In this document: one piece after another, positions 25,886-33,800 of the stretch
Numbering within the stretch: position 1 is the first letter of the stretch
Layout: every line of letters begins with the position of its first letter
NCBI GenBank assembly: GCA_002428735.1
Contig: DIXO01000021.1
Span: 1 to 62,008, forward strand
Reading direction: 5' to 3'
Source of the DNA: Syntrophaceae bacterium UBA6078
GTDB taxonomy: Bacteria > Desulfobacterota > Syntrophia > Syntrophales > UBA2210
DNA length: 62,008 nucleotides
Made by a program: the position numbers and the translations under genes
The notes under the pieces: model-generated
What the model saw: only the letters and a program-made list of their open reading frames with translations
Database searches by the model: none
What the model was told of the DNA's origin: nothing

Positions 25886-26847
25886 CTCTTGATCACGCGG
25901 ATCTCCGGGATCAGGTCCGCTGTATGGGATGCCAGTATTTTTCTGGCCTTTTCGATATCCTTTTTTATCTGGCGGACCAGATCTTCAGGGCTTCTGAATC
26001 TTCTCTCATCCCTCAGACGGTCTATGAAGAATACGGTGATGTTTTTTTCATATATGTCCCCTTCAAAATCAAGAAGATGGACCTCGGCCGATGTCTCTTC
26101 ATTCCCGAACGTGGGATTATTCCCGATGTTGATAACTCCGTTGTGTCTCGTCCCCTCAATTTCAGCGACAACGGCATAGACGCCGGTCGCGGGAATAACT
26201 TTTTCCGACCGTATGTTGGCTGTGGGGTAGCCCATGCCGGTGCCACGCCTATACCCTTTAACGACAGTGCCACTCACGCCGTAGGGTCTTCCCAGCATCT
26301 CCGTCGCCAGGCCGACGTTTCCCGCAAGTATTGAAAGACGTATATTGGTGCTGCTGGCGATCATGCCGCCTGTCTCCACGACGCCGATCTCTTCCACCTG
26401 GAAGCCGAGTCTTCTGCCTGATGCCTTGAGAAAATCCGCGTTCCCCGCCTTCCCTTTGCCGAATGCGTAATCATAGCCGACGAACAGTTTGCTGAGGCGC
26501 AGTTTCTTCCACAGGATATTCTCCACAAAATCACCGGCGGGCACATCGGCAAACTCGTTGGAAAAGTGAATCAGAATGACCGCGTCAACACCGCAGGATT
26601 CGATAAGATTCAGTTTTTCCTGCAGGGGGGTAAGCAGAAAGAATGGTCTCTTCTCCGGGTGCATAACCTTCTGGGGGTGGGGATCAAAGGTAATAACGAC
26701 AGATTTTTTATGTGTCTCTTCAGCCTGGCGCACGATTTTTCTGAATATTTCCTGGTGCCCCAGATGTACCCCGTCAAAATTGCCTATGGTAACAATGGCT
26801 CCTGTCAGATCTTCGGGGATATGGTCATCATCTCGTATGATTTTCAT
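25882..26847 (-). CDS. ribF: Bifunctional riboflavin kinase / FAD synthetase
   Basis: A 321-aa enzyme. The N-terminal nucleotidyltransferase has GNFDGVHLGHQE (about residue 22) and the C-terminal kinase domain has RPYGVSGTVVKGYRRGTGMGYPTANI (about residue 185; written here as family landmarks). It makes FMN and FAD. I chose ATG 26847, where the homologous region begins; an in-frame ORF reaches 26973 but would run into the tRNA promoter. Confidence 0.9.
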   Translation of the reverse strand: MKIIRDDDHIPEDLTGAIVTIGNFDGVHLGHQEIFRKIVRQAEETHKKSVVITFDPHPQKVMHPEKRPFFLLTPLQEKLNLIESCGVDAVILIHFSNEFADVPAGDFVENILWKKLRLSKLFVGYDYAFGKGKAGNADFLKASGRRLGFQVEEIGVVETGGMIASSTNIRLSILAGNVGLATEMLGRPYGVSGTVVKGYRRGTGMGYPTANIRSEKVIPATGVYAVVAEIEGTRHNGVINIGNNPTFGNEETSAEVHLLDFEGDIYEKNITVFFIDRLRDERRFRSPEDLVRQIKKDIEKARKILASHTADLIPEIRVIKR

Positions 26848-26937
26848 GACGCATCCGATTGGATTGTGTGAGCGTAGTCGCACCGTTCTAGAGAAGCACC
26901 ATAGCACGTATCGCGTTATTTTCAAGGGTAATTTCTC

Positions 26938-26966
26938 TTGACAACGAAAGGGCTCATCAGTATAAG
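26938..26966 (+). promoter_or_regulatory. Predicted promoter of tRNA-Leu
   Basis: Consensus -35 TTGACA (26938-26943), a 17-bp spacer and -10 TATAAG (26961-26966), 17 nt before the tRNA. Direction and spacing fit the tRNA gene. Confidence 0.7.
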
Positions 26967-26983
26967 CCTTCATTAGTTTTTGT

Positions 26984-27070
26984 GCCGAAGTGGCGGAATT
27001 GGTAGACGCGCTAGGTTCAGGGTCTAGTGGGCGTATGCCTGTCCGGGTTCAAATCCCGGCTTCGGCACCA
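26984..27070 (+). tRNA. tRNA-Leu (anticodon CAG)
   Basis: An 87-nt class II tRNA. The acceptor stem pairs GCCGAAG (26984-26990) with CTTCGGC (27060-27066), followed by A and an encoded CCA. The anticodon loop TTCAGGG gives CAG. The long variable arm (TGGGCGTATGCCTG) is typical of leucine tRNAs. The T arm is CCGGG-TTCAAAT-CCCGG. Its 3' end overlaps the integrase reading frame. Confidence 0.95.
27049..27070. other. Left attachment core (attL) in the tRNA-Leu 3' end
   Basis: The integrase gene of the element ends inside the tRNA: its stop codon (27049-27051, minus strand) lies in the T loop and its last codons are the complement of the T arm, acceptor stem and CCA. Tyrosine integrases of this kind use tRNA 3' ends as target (established). 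The true core may extend a few bases either way. I saw no second copy in the window, so attR should lie to the right of 62,008. Confidence 0.7.
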
Positions 27071-28275
27071 TAAGAAAAACGGGGGGTTAGCTCGGAAGTT
27101 GGGTTAGCCCCCTTTTCCTTTTCAGGGGCTTGGTCATTACTTTGGTCACTACTTTTCAGGAAGCCTTCAAGTTGCTCGACAGCCTTCCTTGTATCCGCGT
27201 CATCAACCGTATCGTATCTGAGGAACATCTCCCTTGTTGAATGTCCGGTGATCTTCATGATAACCGATTCCGGAACACCCGATTTCCGCATGTTGGTATT
27301 GAAACAGTGACGGGTATCATGGAAGACAAACCCATCCTTTACGCTCCGTCCATAGGGAATACCGGCATCGAGGCAAGCCCTTTTCAAAGCCGTTCGGATG
27401 TCTTTGACAGGCTTCCCCTTGTAAAGGAACACATGGTTGTCGTGGATGGCCACGGGGATGTCCTTGAGCACATCGTGGAGGGCGCGACAAATCGGAATTG
27501 TCCGCGCTTCCCTATCCTTTGTGTCCGAGGCGGACAGTCTGATTACCAGGTTTTTCAGATCCACCTTGTCCCATGTCAGATTCAAAACCTCGCCCCGCCG
27601 CATCCCCGCATAAAAACCGGTGGCGACTATACCCCTCGTATGAGAAGGGAGGGCCTTCATTAGCCGATCGAATTCCTCCCTGGTTAGAACCCGGTCCCTC
27701 GCATTGGCATTATCCTTGAGCAGTTTCTTTACCCGTTTGAAAACCTTCACGACGTCACCGCTGATCAGGTCGTTATCAAACGCCTTGTTGATCACCGTTC
27801 TCGCGGCCCCTATCTCCTGGTCCACGTAAGAATCCGAGTAACCCTTCGCCTTCCTTTTTGCCTGGTAATTTTCCAAGTCCGCCGGCTTCAATTGGTTTGC
27901 GATCATATCGCCGAACTCGCTGTTGAAGCTGTCGAGATTAATGACCAGGGTAGGGTAATAGGCCTTTGATTTTACTTTCTCCAGTTTGAGATACCACTTC
28001 GCCAGTTCACTGAAACTCATCTTGTCATCGGGCTTGATATCAAAGATTCGGTTCTCCCGCTTCTGACTGCGCCTCTTTCCTTCAGCATCCCTTGCCTCCT
28101 GAATGGAAAAGCCTATGCACTCCCGTTTCTGTTTTTTTCCGGGAAGATAATAGCTGATCCAGAAGCGGACTCTCTGGGATCGCTTTGCTTTGTCCAGGTC
28201 TTCGCCACAATGACAAAGCTTAGTTCTTATGCTTTGCTTCTTGTGGCAAACTGGACACTCTGCCAGTACCGCCAT
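27049..28275 (-). CDS. int: Tyrosine recombinase (integrase)
   Basis: A 408-aa phage-type integrase. Cysteine pairs near the N-terminus (CPVC and CHCG) suggest a small zinc ribbon. A SAM-like core-binding domain follows (about 100-190), then the catalytic domain with arginine in GMRRGE, HDTRHCF, GHS and the tyrosine in MFLRYDTVDD. ATG 28275 has AAAGGAGG eight bases upstream and lies inside the 3' end of the XRE gene. The C-terminal residues after the catalytic domain are low-complexity and the last seven are encoded by the tRNA complement. Confidence 0.92.
   Translation of the reverse strand: MAVLAECPVCHKKQSIRTKLCHCGEDLDKAKRSQRVRFWISYYLPGKKQKRECIGFSIQEARDAEGKRRSQKRENRIFDIKPDDKMSFSELAKWYLKLEKVKSKAYYPTLVINLDSFNSEFGDMIANQLKPADLENYQAKRKAKGYSDSYVDQEIGAARTVINKAFDNDLISGDVVKVFKRVKKLLKDNANARDRVLTREEFDRLMKALPSHTRGIVATGFYAGMRRGEVLNLTWDKVDLKNLVIRLSASDTKDREARTIPICRALHDVLKDIPVAIHDNHVFLYKGKPVKDIRTALKRACLDAGIPYGRSVKDGFVFHDTRHCFNTNMRKSGVPESVIMKITGHSTREMFLRYDTVDDADTRKAVEQLEGFLKSSDQSNDQAPEKEKGANPTSELTPRFSYGAEAGI
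27075..27116. terminator. Terminator just inside the element, downstream of tRNA-Leu
   Basis: AAAAACGGGGG (27075-27085) pairs with CCCCCTTTT (27108-27116) around a loop of about 22 nt. On the plus strand it follows the tRNA by five bases and would end its transcript before it becomes antisense to the integrase. It lies within the last codons of the integrase gene. Confidence 0.5.
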
Positions 28276-28501
28276 GTTCTTTTCCTCCTTTCTTTGCTGT
28301 TCCCGTTCGTTTAGGTGCCCGTTTCAACTCATCCCCTCTCAATTCGATATAGGCTAAAGCCAATTTCAAAAAAGAGGGTATCCTCATGATCCCACGCTCC
28401 CAGCGGGACACCGTCATCACGTCGACCTCCAGAATCCGGGCCAGCCGTCCCTGGGAATAGCCGTTCTTCTCCCGCCATTGTTTCAGTTCGTGGGATTCCA
28501 T
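28220..28501 (-). CDS. XRE-family helix-turn-helix regulator
   Basis: A 93-aa DNA-binding protein. The HTH core (about residues 5-55) reads LKQWREKNGYSQGRLARILEVD and VMTVSRWERG, a typical Cro/CI helix pair, followed by a basic tail. ATG 28501 is chosen because the domain starts there and because a perfect palindrome lies nine bases upstream; an in-frame start near 28546 would place the palindrome in the coding region. No good ribosome site is visible for either. The 3' end overlaps int by 56 nt, so it probably controls int. Confidence 0.75.
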   Translation of the reverse strand: MESHELKQWREKNGYSQGRLARILEVDVMTVSRWERGIMRIPSFLKLALAYIELRGDELKRAPKRTGTAKKGGKEHGGTGRVSSLPQEAKHKN

Positions 28502-28509
28502 GCATGCTG

Positions 28510-28528
28510 TATAGACGTTTCGTCTATA
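28510..28528. promoter_or_regulatory. Perfect palindrome, likely operator of the XRE regulator
   Basis: TATAGACG-TTT-CGTCTATA: two 8-bp arms with a 3-bp centre, directly upstream of the XRE start. Size and position fit a Cro/CI-type operator for autoregulation (inference). Confidence 0.6.
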
Positions 28529-28579
28529 TTTCGCAAGCAATTTCATCAAGGGACCAGAAGTCGATTCCAGGTTCCCCGG

Positions 28580-28798
28580 CTACGCAGCCGGCAACGAGTC
28601 CAGGTATGCATCCAGATCCTTCACGTCGAAAAGGACCCTTCCGCCGATGCGCTTCGGCTTTATCGGAAAAGGATCGGCCGCCCTTGGTCCTATCCTGTTG
28701 CGAATGGTCTTGGATGCAAGCCCGAGATACAGAGCCGCCTCGTCTACAGACAACATTCTCGGCTTGATCTCCCTTTTCACCATGATCTCTTTCTTCAT
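28580..28798 (-). CDS. xis: Excisionase-type (MerR-like) DNA-binding protein
   Basis: A 72-aa protein with the helix-turn-helix MLSVDEAALYLGLASKTIRNRI and the wing region RVLFDVKDLDAYLDSL, as in the Xis/AlpA family. ATG 28798 has AGAGG upstream; the longer frame (to 28879) lacks one. Lying two genes upstream of int, it is the likely recombination directionality factor. Confidence 0.75.
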   Translation of the reverse strand: MKKEIMVKREIKPRMLSVDEAALYLGLASKTIRNRIGPRAADPFPIKPKRIGGRVLFDVKDLDAYLDSLPAA

Positions 28799-28859
28799 GA
28801 TAACCTCTTTACACGAATCGTTTTTGAATGGCGGATTCTGATAACTGGATGTGGAACCT

Positions 28860-29120
28860 TCAGAAATCGCCCAAAACATCTTTCAGCTTGTCCGGGACGC
28901 CTCGACGGAGCGGCGCATCATCTCTTTTTCCCGGCACCGCGCCCGGCGCTTCCTTCGAGAGCATCTCATAAACTTCCCTGCCGCCGACCGTGTCGAAATA
29001 AACCTTGAGGGCTCTCTGTATGACCCGCCCGCGGTCCGGCTGGAAAATCGAGCGGATCTTACGGATCAATTCCTCGTCAGTCAGGGTGATCCTCAGGGTG
29101 ATTTCATGCTTCGCGGTCAT
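28860..29120 (-). CDS. Small partner of the ParM-like protein (ParR-like)
   Basis: An 86-aa protein whose N-terminal part (ITLRITLTDEELIRKIRSIF) looks like a ribbon-helix-helix or similar small DNA-binding fold, with a charged C-terminal tail. Its start overlaps the stop of the actin-like gene (ATGA). By position it should be the adaptor that binds the centromere and caps the filament; this is inferred from gene order, not from a recognised domain. Confidence 0.6.
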   Translation of the reverse strand: MTAKHEITLRITLTDEELIRKIRSIFQPDRGRVIQRALKVYFDTVGGREVYEMLSKEAPGAVPGKRDDAPLRRGVPDKLKDVLGDF

Positions 29121-30079
29121 CTCCCTGATTCCACTTCCAGCGCCTTCAGAAAACCCCTCGCGTTGGCATACTCGGGGCGATCGGGTACGTGAACGAGCGG
29201 CCGGTATTCCTCCGGGATGTGCTCCTGGAGATAATAGGCGCCTCCGCCGGCGATGATGACCTTCTCCGCGCGCTGTATCCTCGCCGTCCACTTCGAGCGC
29301 ACCTCTTGGATCAGCCAGTCCATATATTTCTCCGCCGACTCCCTGACCAGTTCGGAGAGATCCCGTTCTGCGCCGTACACCCGGATCCTGCCTTGGCGAA
29401 GCACGTCCTTCGATTCCTGCTCGGAAAGATCAAGCTGCATCCGGGCCTTGATTTCCCTGGCGAGGTCCAGGGAAATCTTCGACACCCCGTGCCTCTCCAG
29501 GGTGTCGGATTCGCCCTTGACGATCCGTCCCCGCTCGACCACGATAATGTCCACGGTGTTGAACCCGATGTCGAGAATGATCATGTCATGGTCCGTCCGC
29601 GCGTTGATGTCTCCCGCCTGGGACAGCCGGTAGTCCGCGAGAACCCCGAGACCCTGGGGATAGAACCGCGCGTTCAATTCCAGTACCTCGCGGCCCACCT
29701 CGATCCGCTGCAGGAGGGGAACGAGTTCCTTCAGGTTCGCGTCCGTGTAATGGGAAAGGGGGAGTCCCATGGCGACGTCCGTGACGAGTTCACCGGTCTT
29801 CCGGTGGATTTTCTTCACCGCCTTGAAGACGAAAAGGGGCGAGTACCTCTTCATGAACTCGAAGCTCCGCGTCGAAAAGGCGCCGAACAGGGCCTCCCTG
29901 CCGACGAGGTATTTCCTGCCTTGGTATTCGTATTCTTCGCCCCCTGCAAAGGCCGACAGATCTCCGACTTCCCGCTCCGCGTAAGCGATCGCCGTCGGGA
30001 ACTTGAGCATCTCCAGAATTCCCTCGCGCTGGTAAACGGCCTTCACGTCCCCGTACCCGACATCCAGTCCCAGATTCAT
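29117..30079 (-). CDS. parM: Actin-like ATPase for DNA segregation (ParM/StbA family)
   Basis: A 320-aa actin-fold protein. Phosphate-1 loop: LGLDVGYGDVKAV at the N-terminus; phosphate-2: MIILDIGFNTVDIIVV (about residue 165); adenosine loop: VIIAGGGAYYL (about residue 275). These are the ParM/Alp signatures. It should form filaments that push element copies apart while the ICE is circular and replicating. ATG 30079 has AAGGAGG seven to eight bases upstream; GTG 30085 is too close to that site. Confidence 0.88.
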   Translation of the reverse strand: MNLGLDVGYGDVKAVYQREGILEMLKFPTAIAYAEREVGDLSAFAGGEEYEYQGRKYLVGREALFGAFSTRSFEFMKRYSPLFVFKAVKKIHRKTGELVTDVAMGLPLSHYTDANLKELVPLLQRIEVGREVLELNARFYPQGLGVLADYRLSQAGDINARTDHDMIILDIGFNTVDIIVVERGRIVKGESDTLERHGVSKISLDLAREIKARMQLDLSEQESKDVLRQGRIRVYGAERDLSELVRESAEKYMDWLIQEVRSKWTARIQRAEKVIIAGGGAYYLQEHIPEEYRPLVHVPDRPEYANARGFLKALEVESGR

Positions 30080-30138
30080 TTGCACACCTCCTTGATGTTC
30101 TTCTTAAGTTTTTGCCGACAGTTCCGTCGTTTCATCAC

Positions 30139-30603
30139 TCAACCGAAGTCGCGTTCATCCAGGTAATATCCCCGCCTGGCCAGGGCCTTTCGGAGCTTGA
30201 CGAGATTCACCCGGTATTGGAGCACGTGTTCCCATGGATGCACCGGGTCTTCCCGCTCGTAGAGAAATTCCTTTCGGACAAGCGACTTGAGATTTTTCCT
30301 GATTGCATGCCTGCTCAAGGACGGAATCGACTCGCTGAGGATATCGTCCGCCGTTTTTTCCACCCAGCCGCTTTCGGGCGGATCGTCCTGGAACTCCTGT
30401 TCCCCGCGCGCACTTTCCTCGTGCATGAACTGGTCGAAGTCCCAGAGGCGGCCGGTCCAGTGGATGAACTTCCGCAGGATCACGGCCTCGGCATGGTGAC
30501 CGATCGTGACCTCCAGACCTTCCCTGAGAATCCGGTTCGCGCGCCTGCCGGGTGAAACGAACGATTGAAGATGTGAACGGGGCATCATCGGTGTTTGGCT
30601 CAT
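30139..30603 (-). CDS. Winged-helix protein of integrative elements
   Basis: A 154-aa protein resembling replication-associated winged-helix proteins of phages and ICEs. A segment KFIHWTGRLWDFDQFMHEE is followed by SIPSLSRHAIRKNLKSLVRKEFL, which looks like a recognition helix, and by VLQYRVNLVKLRKAL. Typical relatives recognise origin or promoter DNA. GGAGG lies well placed before ATG 30603. It is first in the operon with parM and the ParR-like gene and lies next to a repeat-rich intergenic region. Exact role unknown. Confidence 0.6.
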   Translation of the reverse strand: MSQTPMMPRSHLQSFVSPGRRANRILREGLEVTIGHHAEAVILRKFIHWTGRLWDFDQFMHEESARGEQEFQDDPPESGWVEKTADDILSESIPSLSRHAIRKNLKSLVRKEFLYEREDPVHPWEHVLQYRVNLVKLRKALARRGYYLDERDFG

Positions 30604-30882
30604 GAATGGACCTCCTTCCTTAATTAAAGGCTGACGTGCATGGTCGAGTATTCGACCATTTTCCCCTTCCGACGGGGTTTTTCGGTCGAATATTCTCCAC
30701 GCCGGAAAACCCCGAAAATGATCCGGTGCGGGCCTTCGCCTGAGTCAGCATAATAATGTTTATTATGTTCGTGCGATTGAGACACTTGCCGGGGCGAACC
30801 CGGTGTGCCATCGAATGGCAAATACTCGACCACCCGGAGAGCTTCCCGAGCGCGCTCCAGACTATGGGCACGTTGTTTATTT
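30604..30882. promoter_or_regulatory. Repeat-rich intergenic region: candidate origin, centromere or operator
   Basis: No gene is supported in these 279 nt. They hold a palindrome ATGGTCGA-GTAT-TCGACCAT (30640-30659), a direct copy GGTCGAATATT (30684-30694), an inverted copy AATACTCGACC (30821-30831) and a second perfect palindrome CATAATAA-TGT-TTATTATG (30749-30767). The motif GGTCGARTATT thus occurs three times upstream of the winged-helix/parM operon. Candidate roles are partition site, replication origin or operator of the winged-helix protein. Confidence 0.5.
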
Positions 30883-31815
30883 TCATGCGCCTTCCCCCAG
30901 ACGGGTCAGCGCCCCCAGGATCTCCCGTGCGCCGGTGAATTTCTTCCTTCCGCCCGGCCCCTCGATGACGCAGGATGGTGTGGAATCAATCCGGTCATGC
31001 CTGAGATGTTTGCGGAAGGTTTCAAAGGCTTGGGAGGAATCGACGGACCGGCACTTCAGGCCCCTTTCGCCCAGGAATGCTTCCAGGTCCGGCAGTATCC
31101 GGATATTTTTCTCCGCCGCCTTGAAGAGGGCGGCTCTCGCCCAGAGGATCTGGGAGATATCTCTTCTCCCAGTCACCATTCCCAGGAAACATTTCGCGTA
31201 GAGGATCGTTTCCCTGTGGATGGGCGTATCTACGAAGGTGATTGCGGCGAGCCGCCGCCTGACCAGGTCGATGACGATCGGCTTCAGTTCCTGCTCCATC
31301 GAGCGGCAGGGAGGACAGAAATAATCGGTGTAGATTCTCACCCTGACGGGGCCATTCCCGAAGGAGGGTATCCGGGTCTCTTCGGCGTAGGCCGGCGTCG
31401 CCGAACCGGAAAAGAGGCAGAGGAACACGGATAACCCGATTATGGCGAAGAGAATCGCCGTCGACGGCCTGATCCTCTCAAGATGCATTGCGAAGAGAAC
31501 GATGACCACGGCGGCGAAGGCGAGGCAATAGGGACAGTAAACGCCGTTCATGACCTGGAAGCCGAGTAAAAAGACTTCCCCGCCCAAGCCCAGGGACAGC
31601 AGGATCGCGCATGCGGCGTTTTTCCCGAGACCGCCGGCGGCCAGGACCGACCCCATGTAAAACATGCCCAGGTACTTGAGATCCAGACCGAGCATGGATC
31701 CCCGCAGGTAAGTGCAGGATTCCGAGCAGAGGCTATAGGCTGTCATGATGCCGATCCCGGCGAGCCCAAGGACGATGGTCGTGCCTCTCTTGTATCGACG
31801 CAGTTCTTTGATCAT
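30883..31815 (-). CDS. VKOR-thioredoxin (DsbA-like) fusion, disulfide-forming membrane protein
   Basis: A 310-aa protein. The first ~155 residues form a four- to five-helix VKOR domain with the redox pair in VYCPYCLAF and a further cysteine pair in SLCSESC. A periplasmic thioredoxin-fold domain follows with the active site DYFCPPCRSM and a cis-proline region STPSCVI. Such fusions make disulfides using quinone as acceptor. On a conjugative element the likely clients are cysteine-containing transfer proteins. ATG 31815 has AAGGAGG upstream and overlaps the stop of the MerR-like gene. Confidence 0.85.
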   Translation of the reverse strand: MIKELRRYKRGTTIVLGLAGIGIMTAYSLCSESCTYLRGSMLGLDLKYLGMFYMGSVLAAGGLGKNAACAILLSLGLGGEVFLLGFQVMNGVYCPYCLAFAAVVIVLFAMHLERIRPSTAILFAIIGLSVFLCLFSGSATPAYAEETRIPSFGNGPVRVRIYTDYFCPPCRSMEQELKPIVIDLVRRRLAAITFVDTPIHRETILYAKCFLGMVTGRRDISQILWARAALFKAAEKNIRILPDLEAFLGERGLKCRSVDSSQAFETFRKHLRHDRIDSTPSCVIEGPGGRKKFTGAREILGALTRLGEGA

Positions 31816-32222
31816 TTGGTCCTCCTTCGCAGTTCGTTGTATGCTCTTTTCCTCAGGTGGTAGATTCTCGCATTCACCTCGGAGGTCTTCTCGACCCCGT
31901 AGTATCGCTTGATCTCGTCGGCGACCTGCTTCACGTAAAGCTTCCCGGAATCCCGGGTGACGTGGTTCCTGTAACGGTTGACGACGTACCGTTCCCACTT
32001 GGCCAGTTCAGCCGTGCGGATGAGGTCCTCCCTCGTGGCCCGGTCGAATTTCGCGAGTTGCGCCCTCAAGAGGACCCGGTCGCCGTAGACCGCGCGCACG
32101 ATCTCGACGGCTTGGATATCCCCGCCCGCCAGGGGATCGCCCTTGACCAGGCCCAGTTCCCGGAGGCGGTGAAACACCTTGAGTGGAAGCTCGTATTTCC
32201 TGGAGGCCTCTTTGAAGGTCAT
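31812..32222 (-). CDS. MerR-like helix-turn-helix protein
   Basis: A 136-aa protein starting with a MerR-like helix pair (TFKEASRKYELPLKVFHRLRELGLV). The remainder is helical and basic, ending RRRTK. No effector domain is recognised. It overlaps both neighbours by four bases (ATGA), so sigma-like, MerR-like and VKOR genes form one tightly coupled unit. Probable transcription regulator of the element. Confidence 0.55.
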   Translation of the reverse strand: MTFKEASRKYELPLKVFHRLRELGLVKGDPLAGGDIQAVEIVRAVYGDRVLLRAQLAKFDRATREDLIRTAELAKWERYVVNRYRNHVTRDSGKLYVKQVADEIKRYYGVEKTSEVNARIYHLRKRAYNELRRRTK

Positions 32223-32815
32223 GCGCCAGCCTCGAAATATTTCCTGACCCGTTTCAGGCCGGTATCCCGGATTTCCTCAACCACCTGCCGTTTCACCGAG
32301 AGGATCTCGGCGATGTCCGTCGTCGTGTAGTGCGTATCGCTCAGGAGATAGCGCCAGACCTTCCTCTGCTTCGTGGTCATTACCTGGAGGGCCATGTCGA
32401 TGAGGGCTTCGACCATCTCCAGATCCCCCTTCCTCATGTCGGGTTCCTCCGCGAAGTCCTGGAAGAGATCCTGCGTGGGGGTGGGCGCGTATCCCCGCTC
32501 CGTGTAGTTTTCCCTGAATTCCTCGTAGCGGTTCCGGGTGACGGGATTGGAAGCCATCGTCCTGCTGTCGGCCGTGAAGAGGACCCAGAAGCAGGCCTCG
32601 AAAGGAATGCCCTGGTTCATGGAGACGTCCACGGCTGCGAGCGCCGCCGCGTAGGCCTGCTGGGTGAAATCTTCCAGGTCGTAGGGCGAGTAGCGCTGAA
32701 ATTTTGCCGCTCTCCCCCTTATCTTTCTCATGTTCCGCTCGACCCACCGGACGGCCTCGTTTCGATGTGTCTCGTAATTCCCTTCCCGGGATGCGGTTGC
32801 CGCAGCCAATGCCAT
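32219..32815 (-). CDS. Sigma-70-like factor of the element
   Basis: A 198-aa protein. The N-terminal half (SPYDLEDFTQQAYAAALAAV) resembles sigma region 2, and the C-terminal half (QVMTTKQRKVWRYLLSD, then TTTDIAEILSVKRQVVEEI) resembles region 4 with its HTH. It may direct transcription of element genes or be a sigma-derived activator. No anti-sigma gene is adjacent. It lies 58 nt downstream of the replication-like gene. Confidence 0.55.
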   Translation of the reverse strand: MALAAATASREGNYETHRNEAVRWVERNMRKIRGRAAKFQRYSPYDLEDFTQQAYAAALAAVDVSMNQGIPFEACFWVLFTADSRTMASNPVTRNRYEEFRENYTERGYAPTPTQDLFQDFAEEPDMRKGDLEMVEALIDMALQVMTTKQRKVWRYLLSDTHYTTTDIAEILSVKRQVVEEIRDTGLKRVRKYFEAGA

Positions 32816-32873
32816 TGTCTCCTCCCGTTCAAAGTGTCTTCTCTCAGGTCCCCTGACTCACGCACCAGTATGG

Positions 32874-33800
32874 TCAGGGCGGCTTCGCAAGCCGGCTGAA
32901 AACGGCGCCGATCCTGACGAGTTCCCCCTGCGACAAATCCCTTTTGTATTCCCGGTTTCTTTCGATATGGTCGCGTTCGTTGAATTTGCCGTACTCCACC
33001 TCGTAGATCTTGTTTGCGTACGGCCAGAGATCCTTCTTGGTGTCCTGCTCCTTCGCGATCCTCTGGAGGGTGTGGAGGATGGCAGCGGGGTTGAACTTCT
33101 TCTCGCTGAATTTGGTCTGGCACCACCGGTAGGCGTTGAACTTCCCGGGATTGATCGCGCCCCCGAACTCGCTGATCTCGTTCCTGAGTTTTTCGTCCGC
33201 GATGTTGGCCAGAAAGTGGTTTCCCATTGGCGAAGGGCTTTTTTTAGGCGGGTCCGTCTCCGGCGGACTGCATGAAGGGGGAGCCGGAGGCTGCTTATCT
33301 TCAGATAAGCTGTTTAAGGAATCCGGAATCAGAGAATCAGGAATCAGGATATCAGCAGGGCTTGCACCGTGCCCGCATGGTGCTTGCACTGTGCCGGCAT
33401 GGTTCTCTTCCGGTGCTTGCACCGTGCTTGTCTGGTGCTTTTCCGGTTCCGGCATAGTGTCGGCATCGTGCCTGCCCGGTGCCGGTATGGTGCTCTTGGG
33501 TTCTTTCAGGTGGGGATTCTGATGCCTGCCGAAGTGGACGATCTGGATGAAGCGGCGTCCTTCCGATTCGTATCGGAGGATGAACGGGTCCTCTCCCGAC
33601 GCCAGCGATGCAAGAAGGGATTCCGCGTCGCAGGCATCGTAGGGAAGGATCTCTGCCTTGATCCTCGCGGGCCTGTCTTCGAGTCGCCCCTCCCGGTCCG
33701 CCATGCACCAGAGCCCCTGGAAGAGGATCCGCGCCAGCGGATCTTTGGCCGCGAGTTCCTCGTTCTTGAAAAAACCAGGCTTGATGTTCCGTGCCCTCAC
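32874..33800 (-). CDS. Replication-initiator-like protein with repetitive linker
   Basis: A 308-aa protein like those encoded near phage and ICE origins. The N-terminal domain begins RARNIKPGFFKNEELA and includes ILFQGLWCMADREGRLEDRP (a winged-helix replication-protein signature); the C-terminal part (about 215-300) is helical. Between them is a low-complexity linker (about 105-200) with imperfect repeats such as IPDSLIPDSL. GTG 33800 is chosen: AAAGGAG lies just upstream and the conserved domain starts there. Confidence 0.65.
   Translation of the reverse strand: MRARNIKPGFFKNEELAAKDPLARILFQGLWCMADREGRLEDRPARIKAEILPYDACDAESLLASLASGEDPFILRYESEGRRFIQIVHFGRHQNPHLKEPKSTIPAPGRHDADTMPEPEKHQTSTVQAPEENHAGTVQAPCGHGASPADILIPDSLIPDSLNSLSEDKQPPAPPSCSPPETDPPKKSPSPMGNHFLANIADEKLRNEISEFGGAINPGKFNAYRWCQTKFSEKKFNPAAILHTLQRIAKEQDTKKDLWPYANKIYEVEYGKFNERDHIERNREYKRDLSQGELVRIGAVFSRLAKPP

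Noticed and set aside
28860..29291. 143-residue version of the ParR-like gene
   Set aside because: The extra N-terminus is low-complexity Arg/Gly-rich and lies inside parM; the ATG at 29120 overlapping the parM stop is far more likely.
30620..30886. Two overlapping small reading frames in the repeat region
   Set aside because: No ribosome sites, odd composition, and they translate through palindromes.
33350..33500. Spaced TGCCGGCATGG-like repeats as a CRISPR array
   Set aside because: Units are irregular, short and imperfect, spacing is not constant, and they stay in frame within the replication-like gene. No CRISPR array or cas gene was seen.
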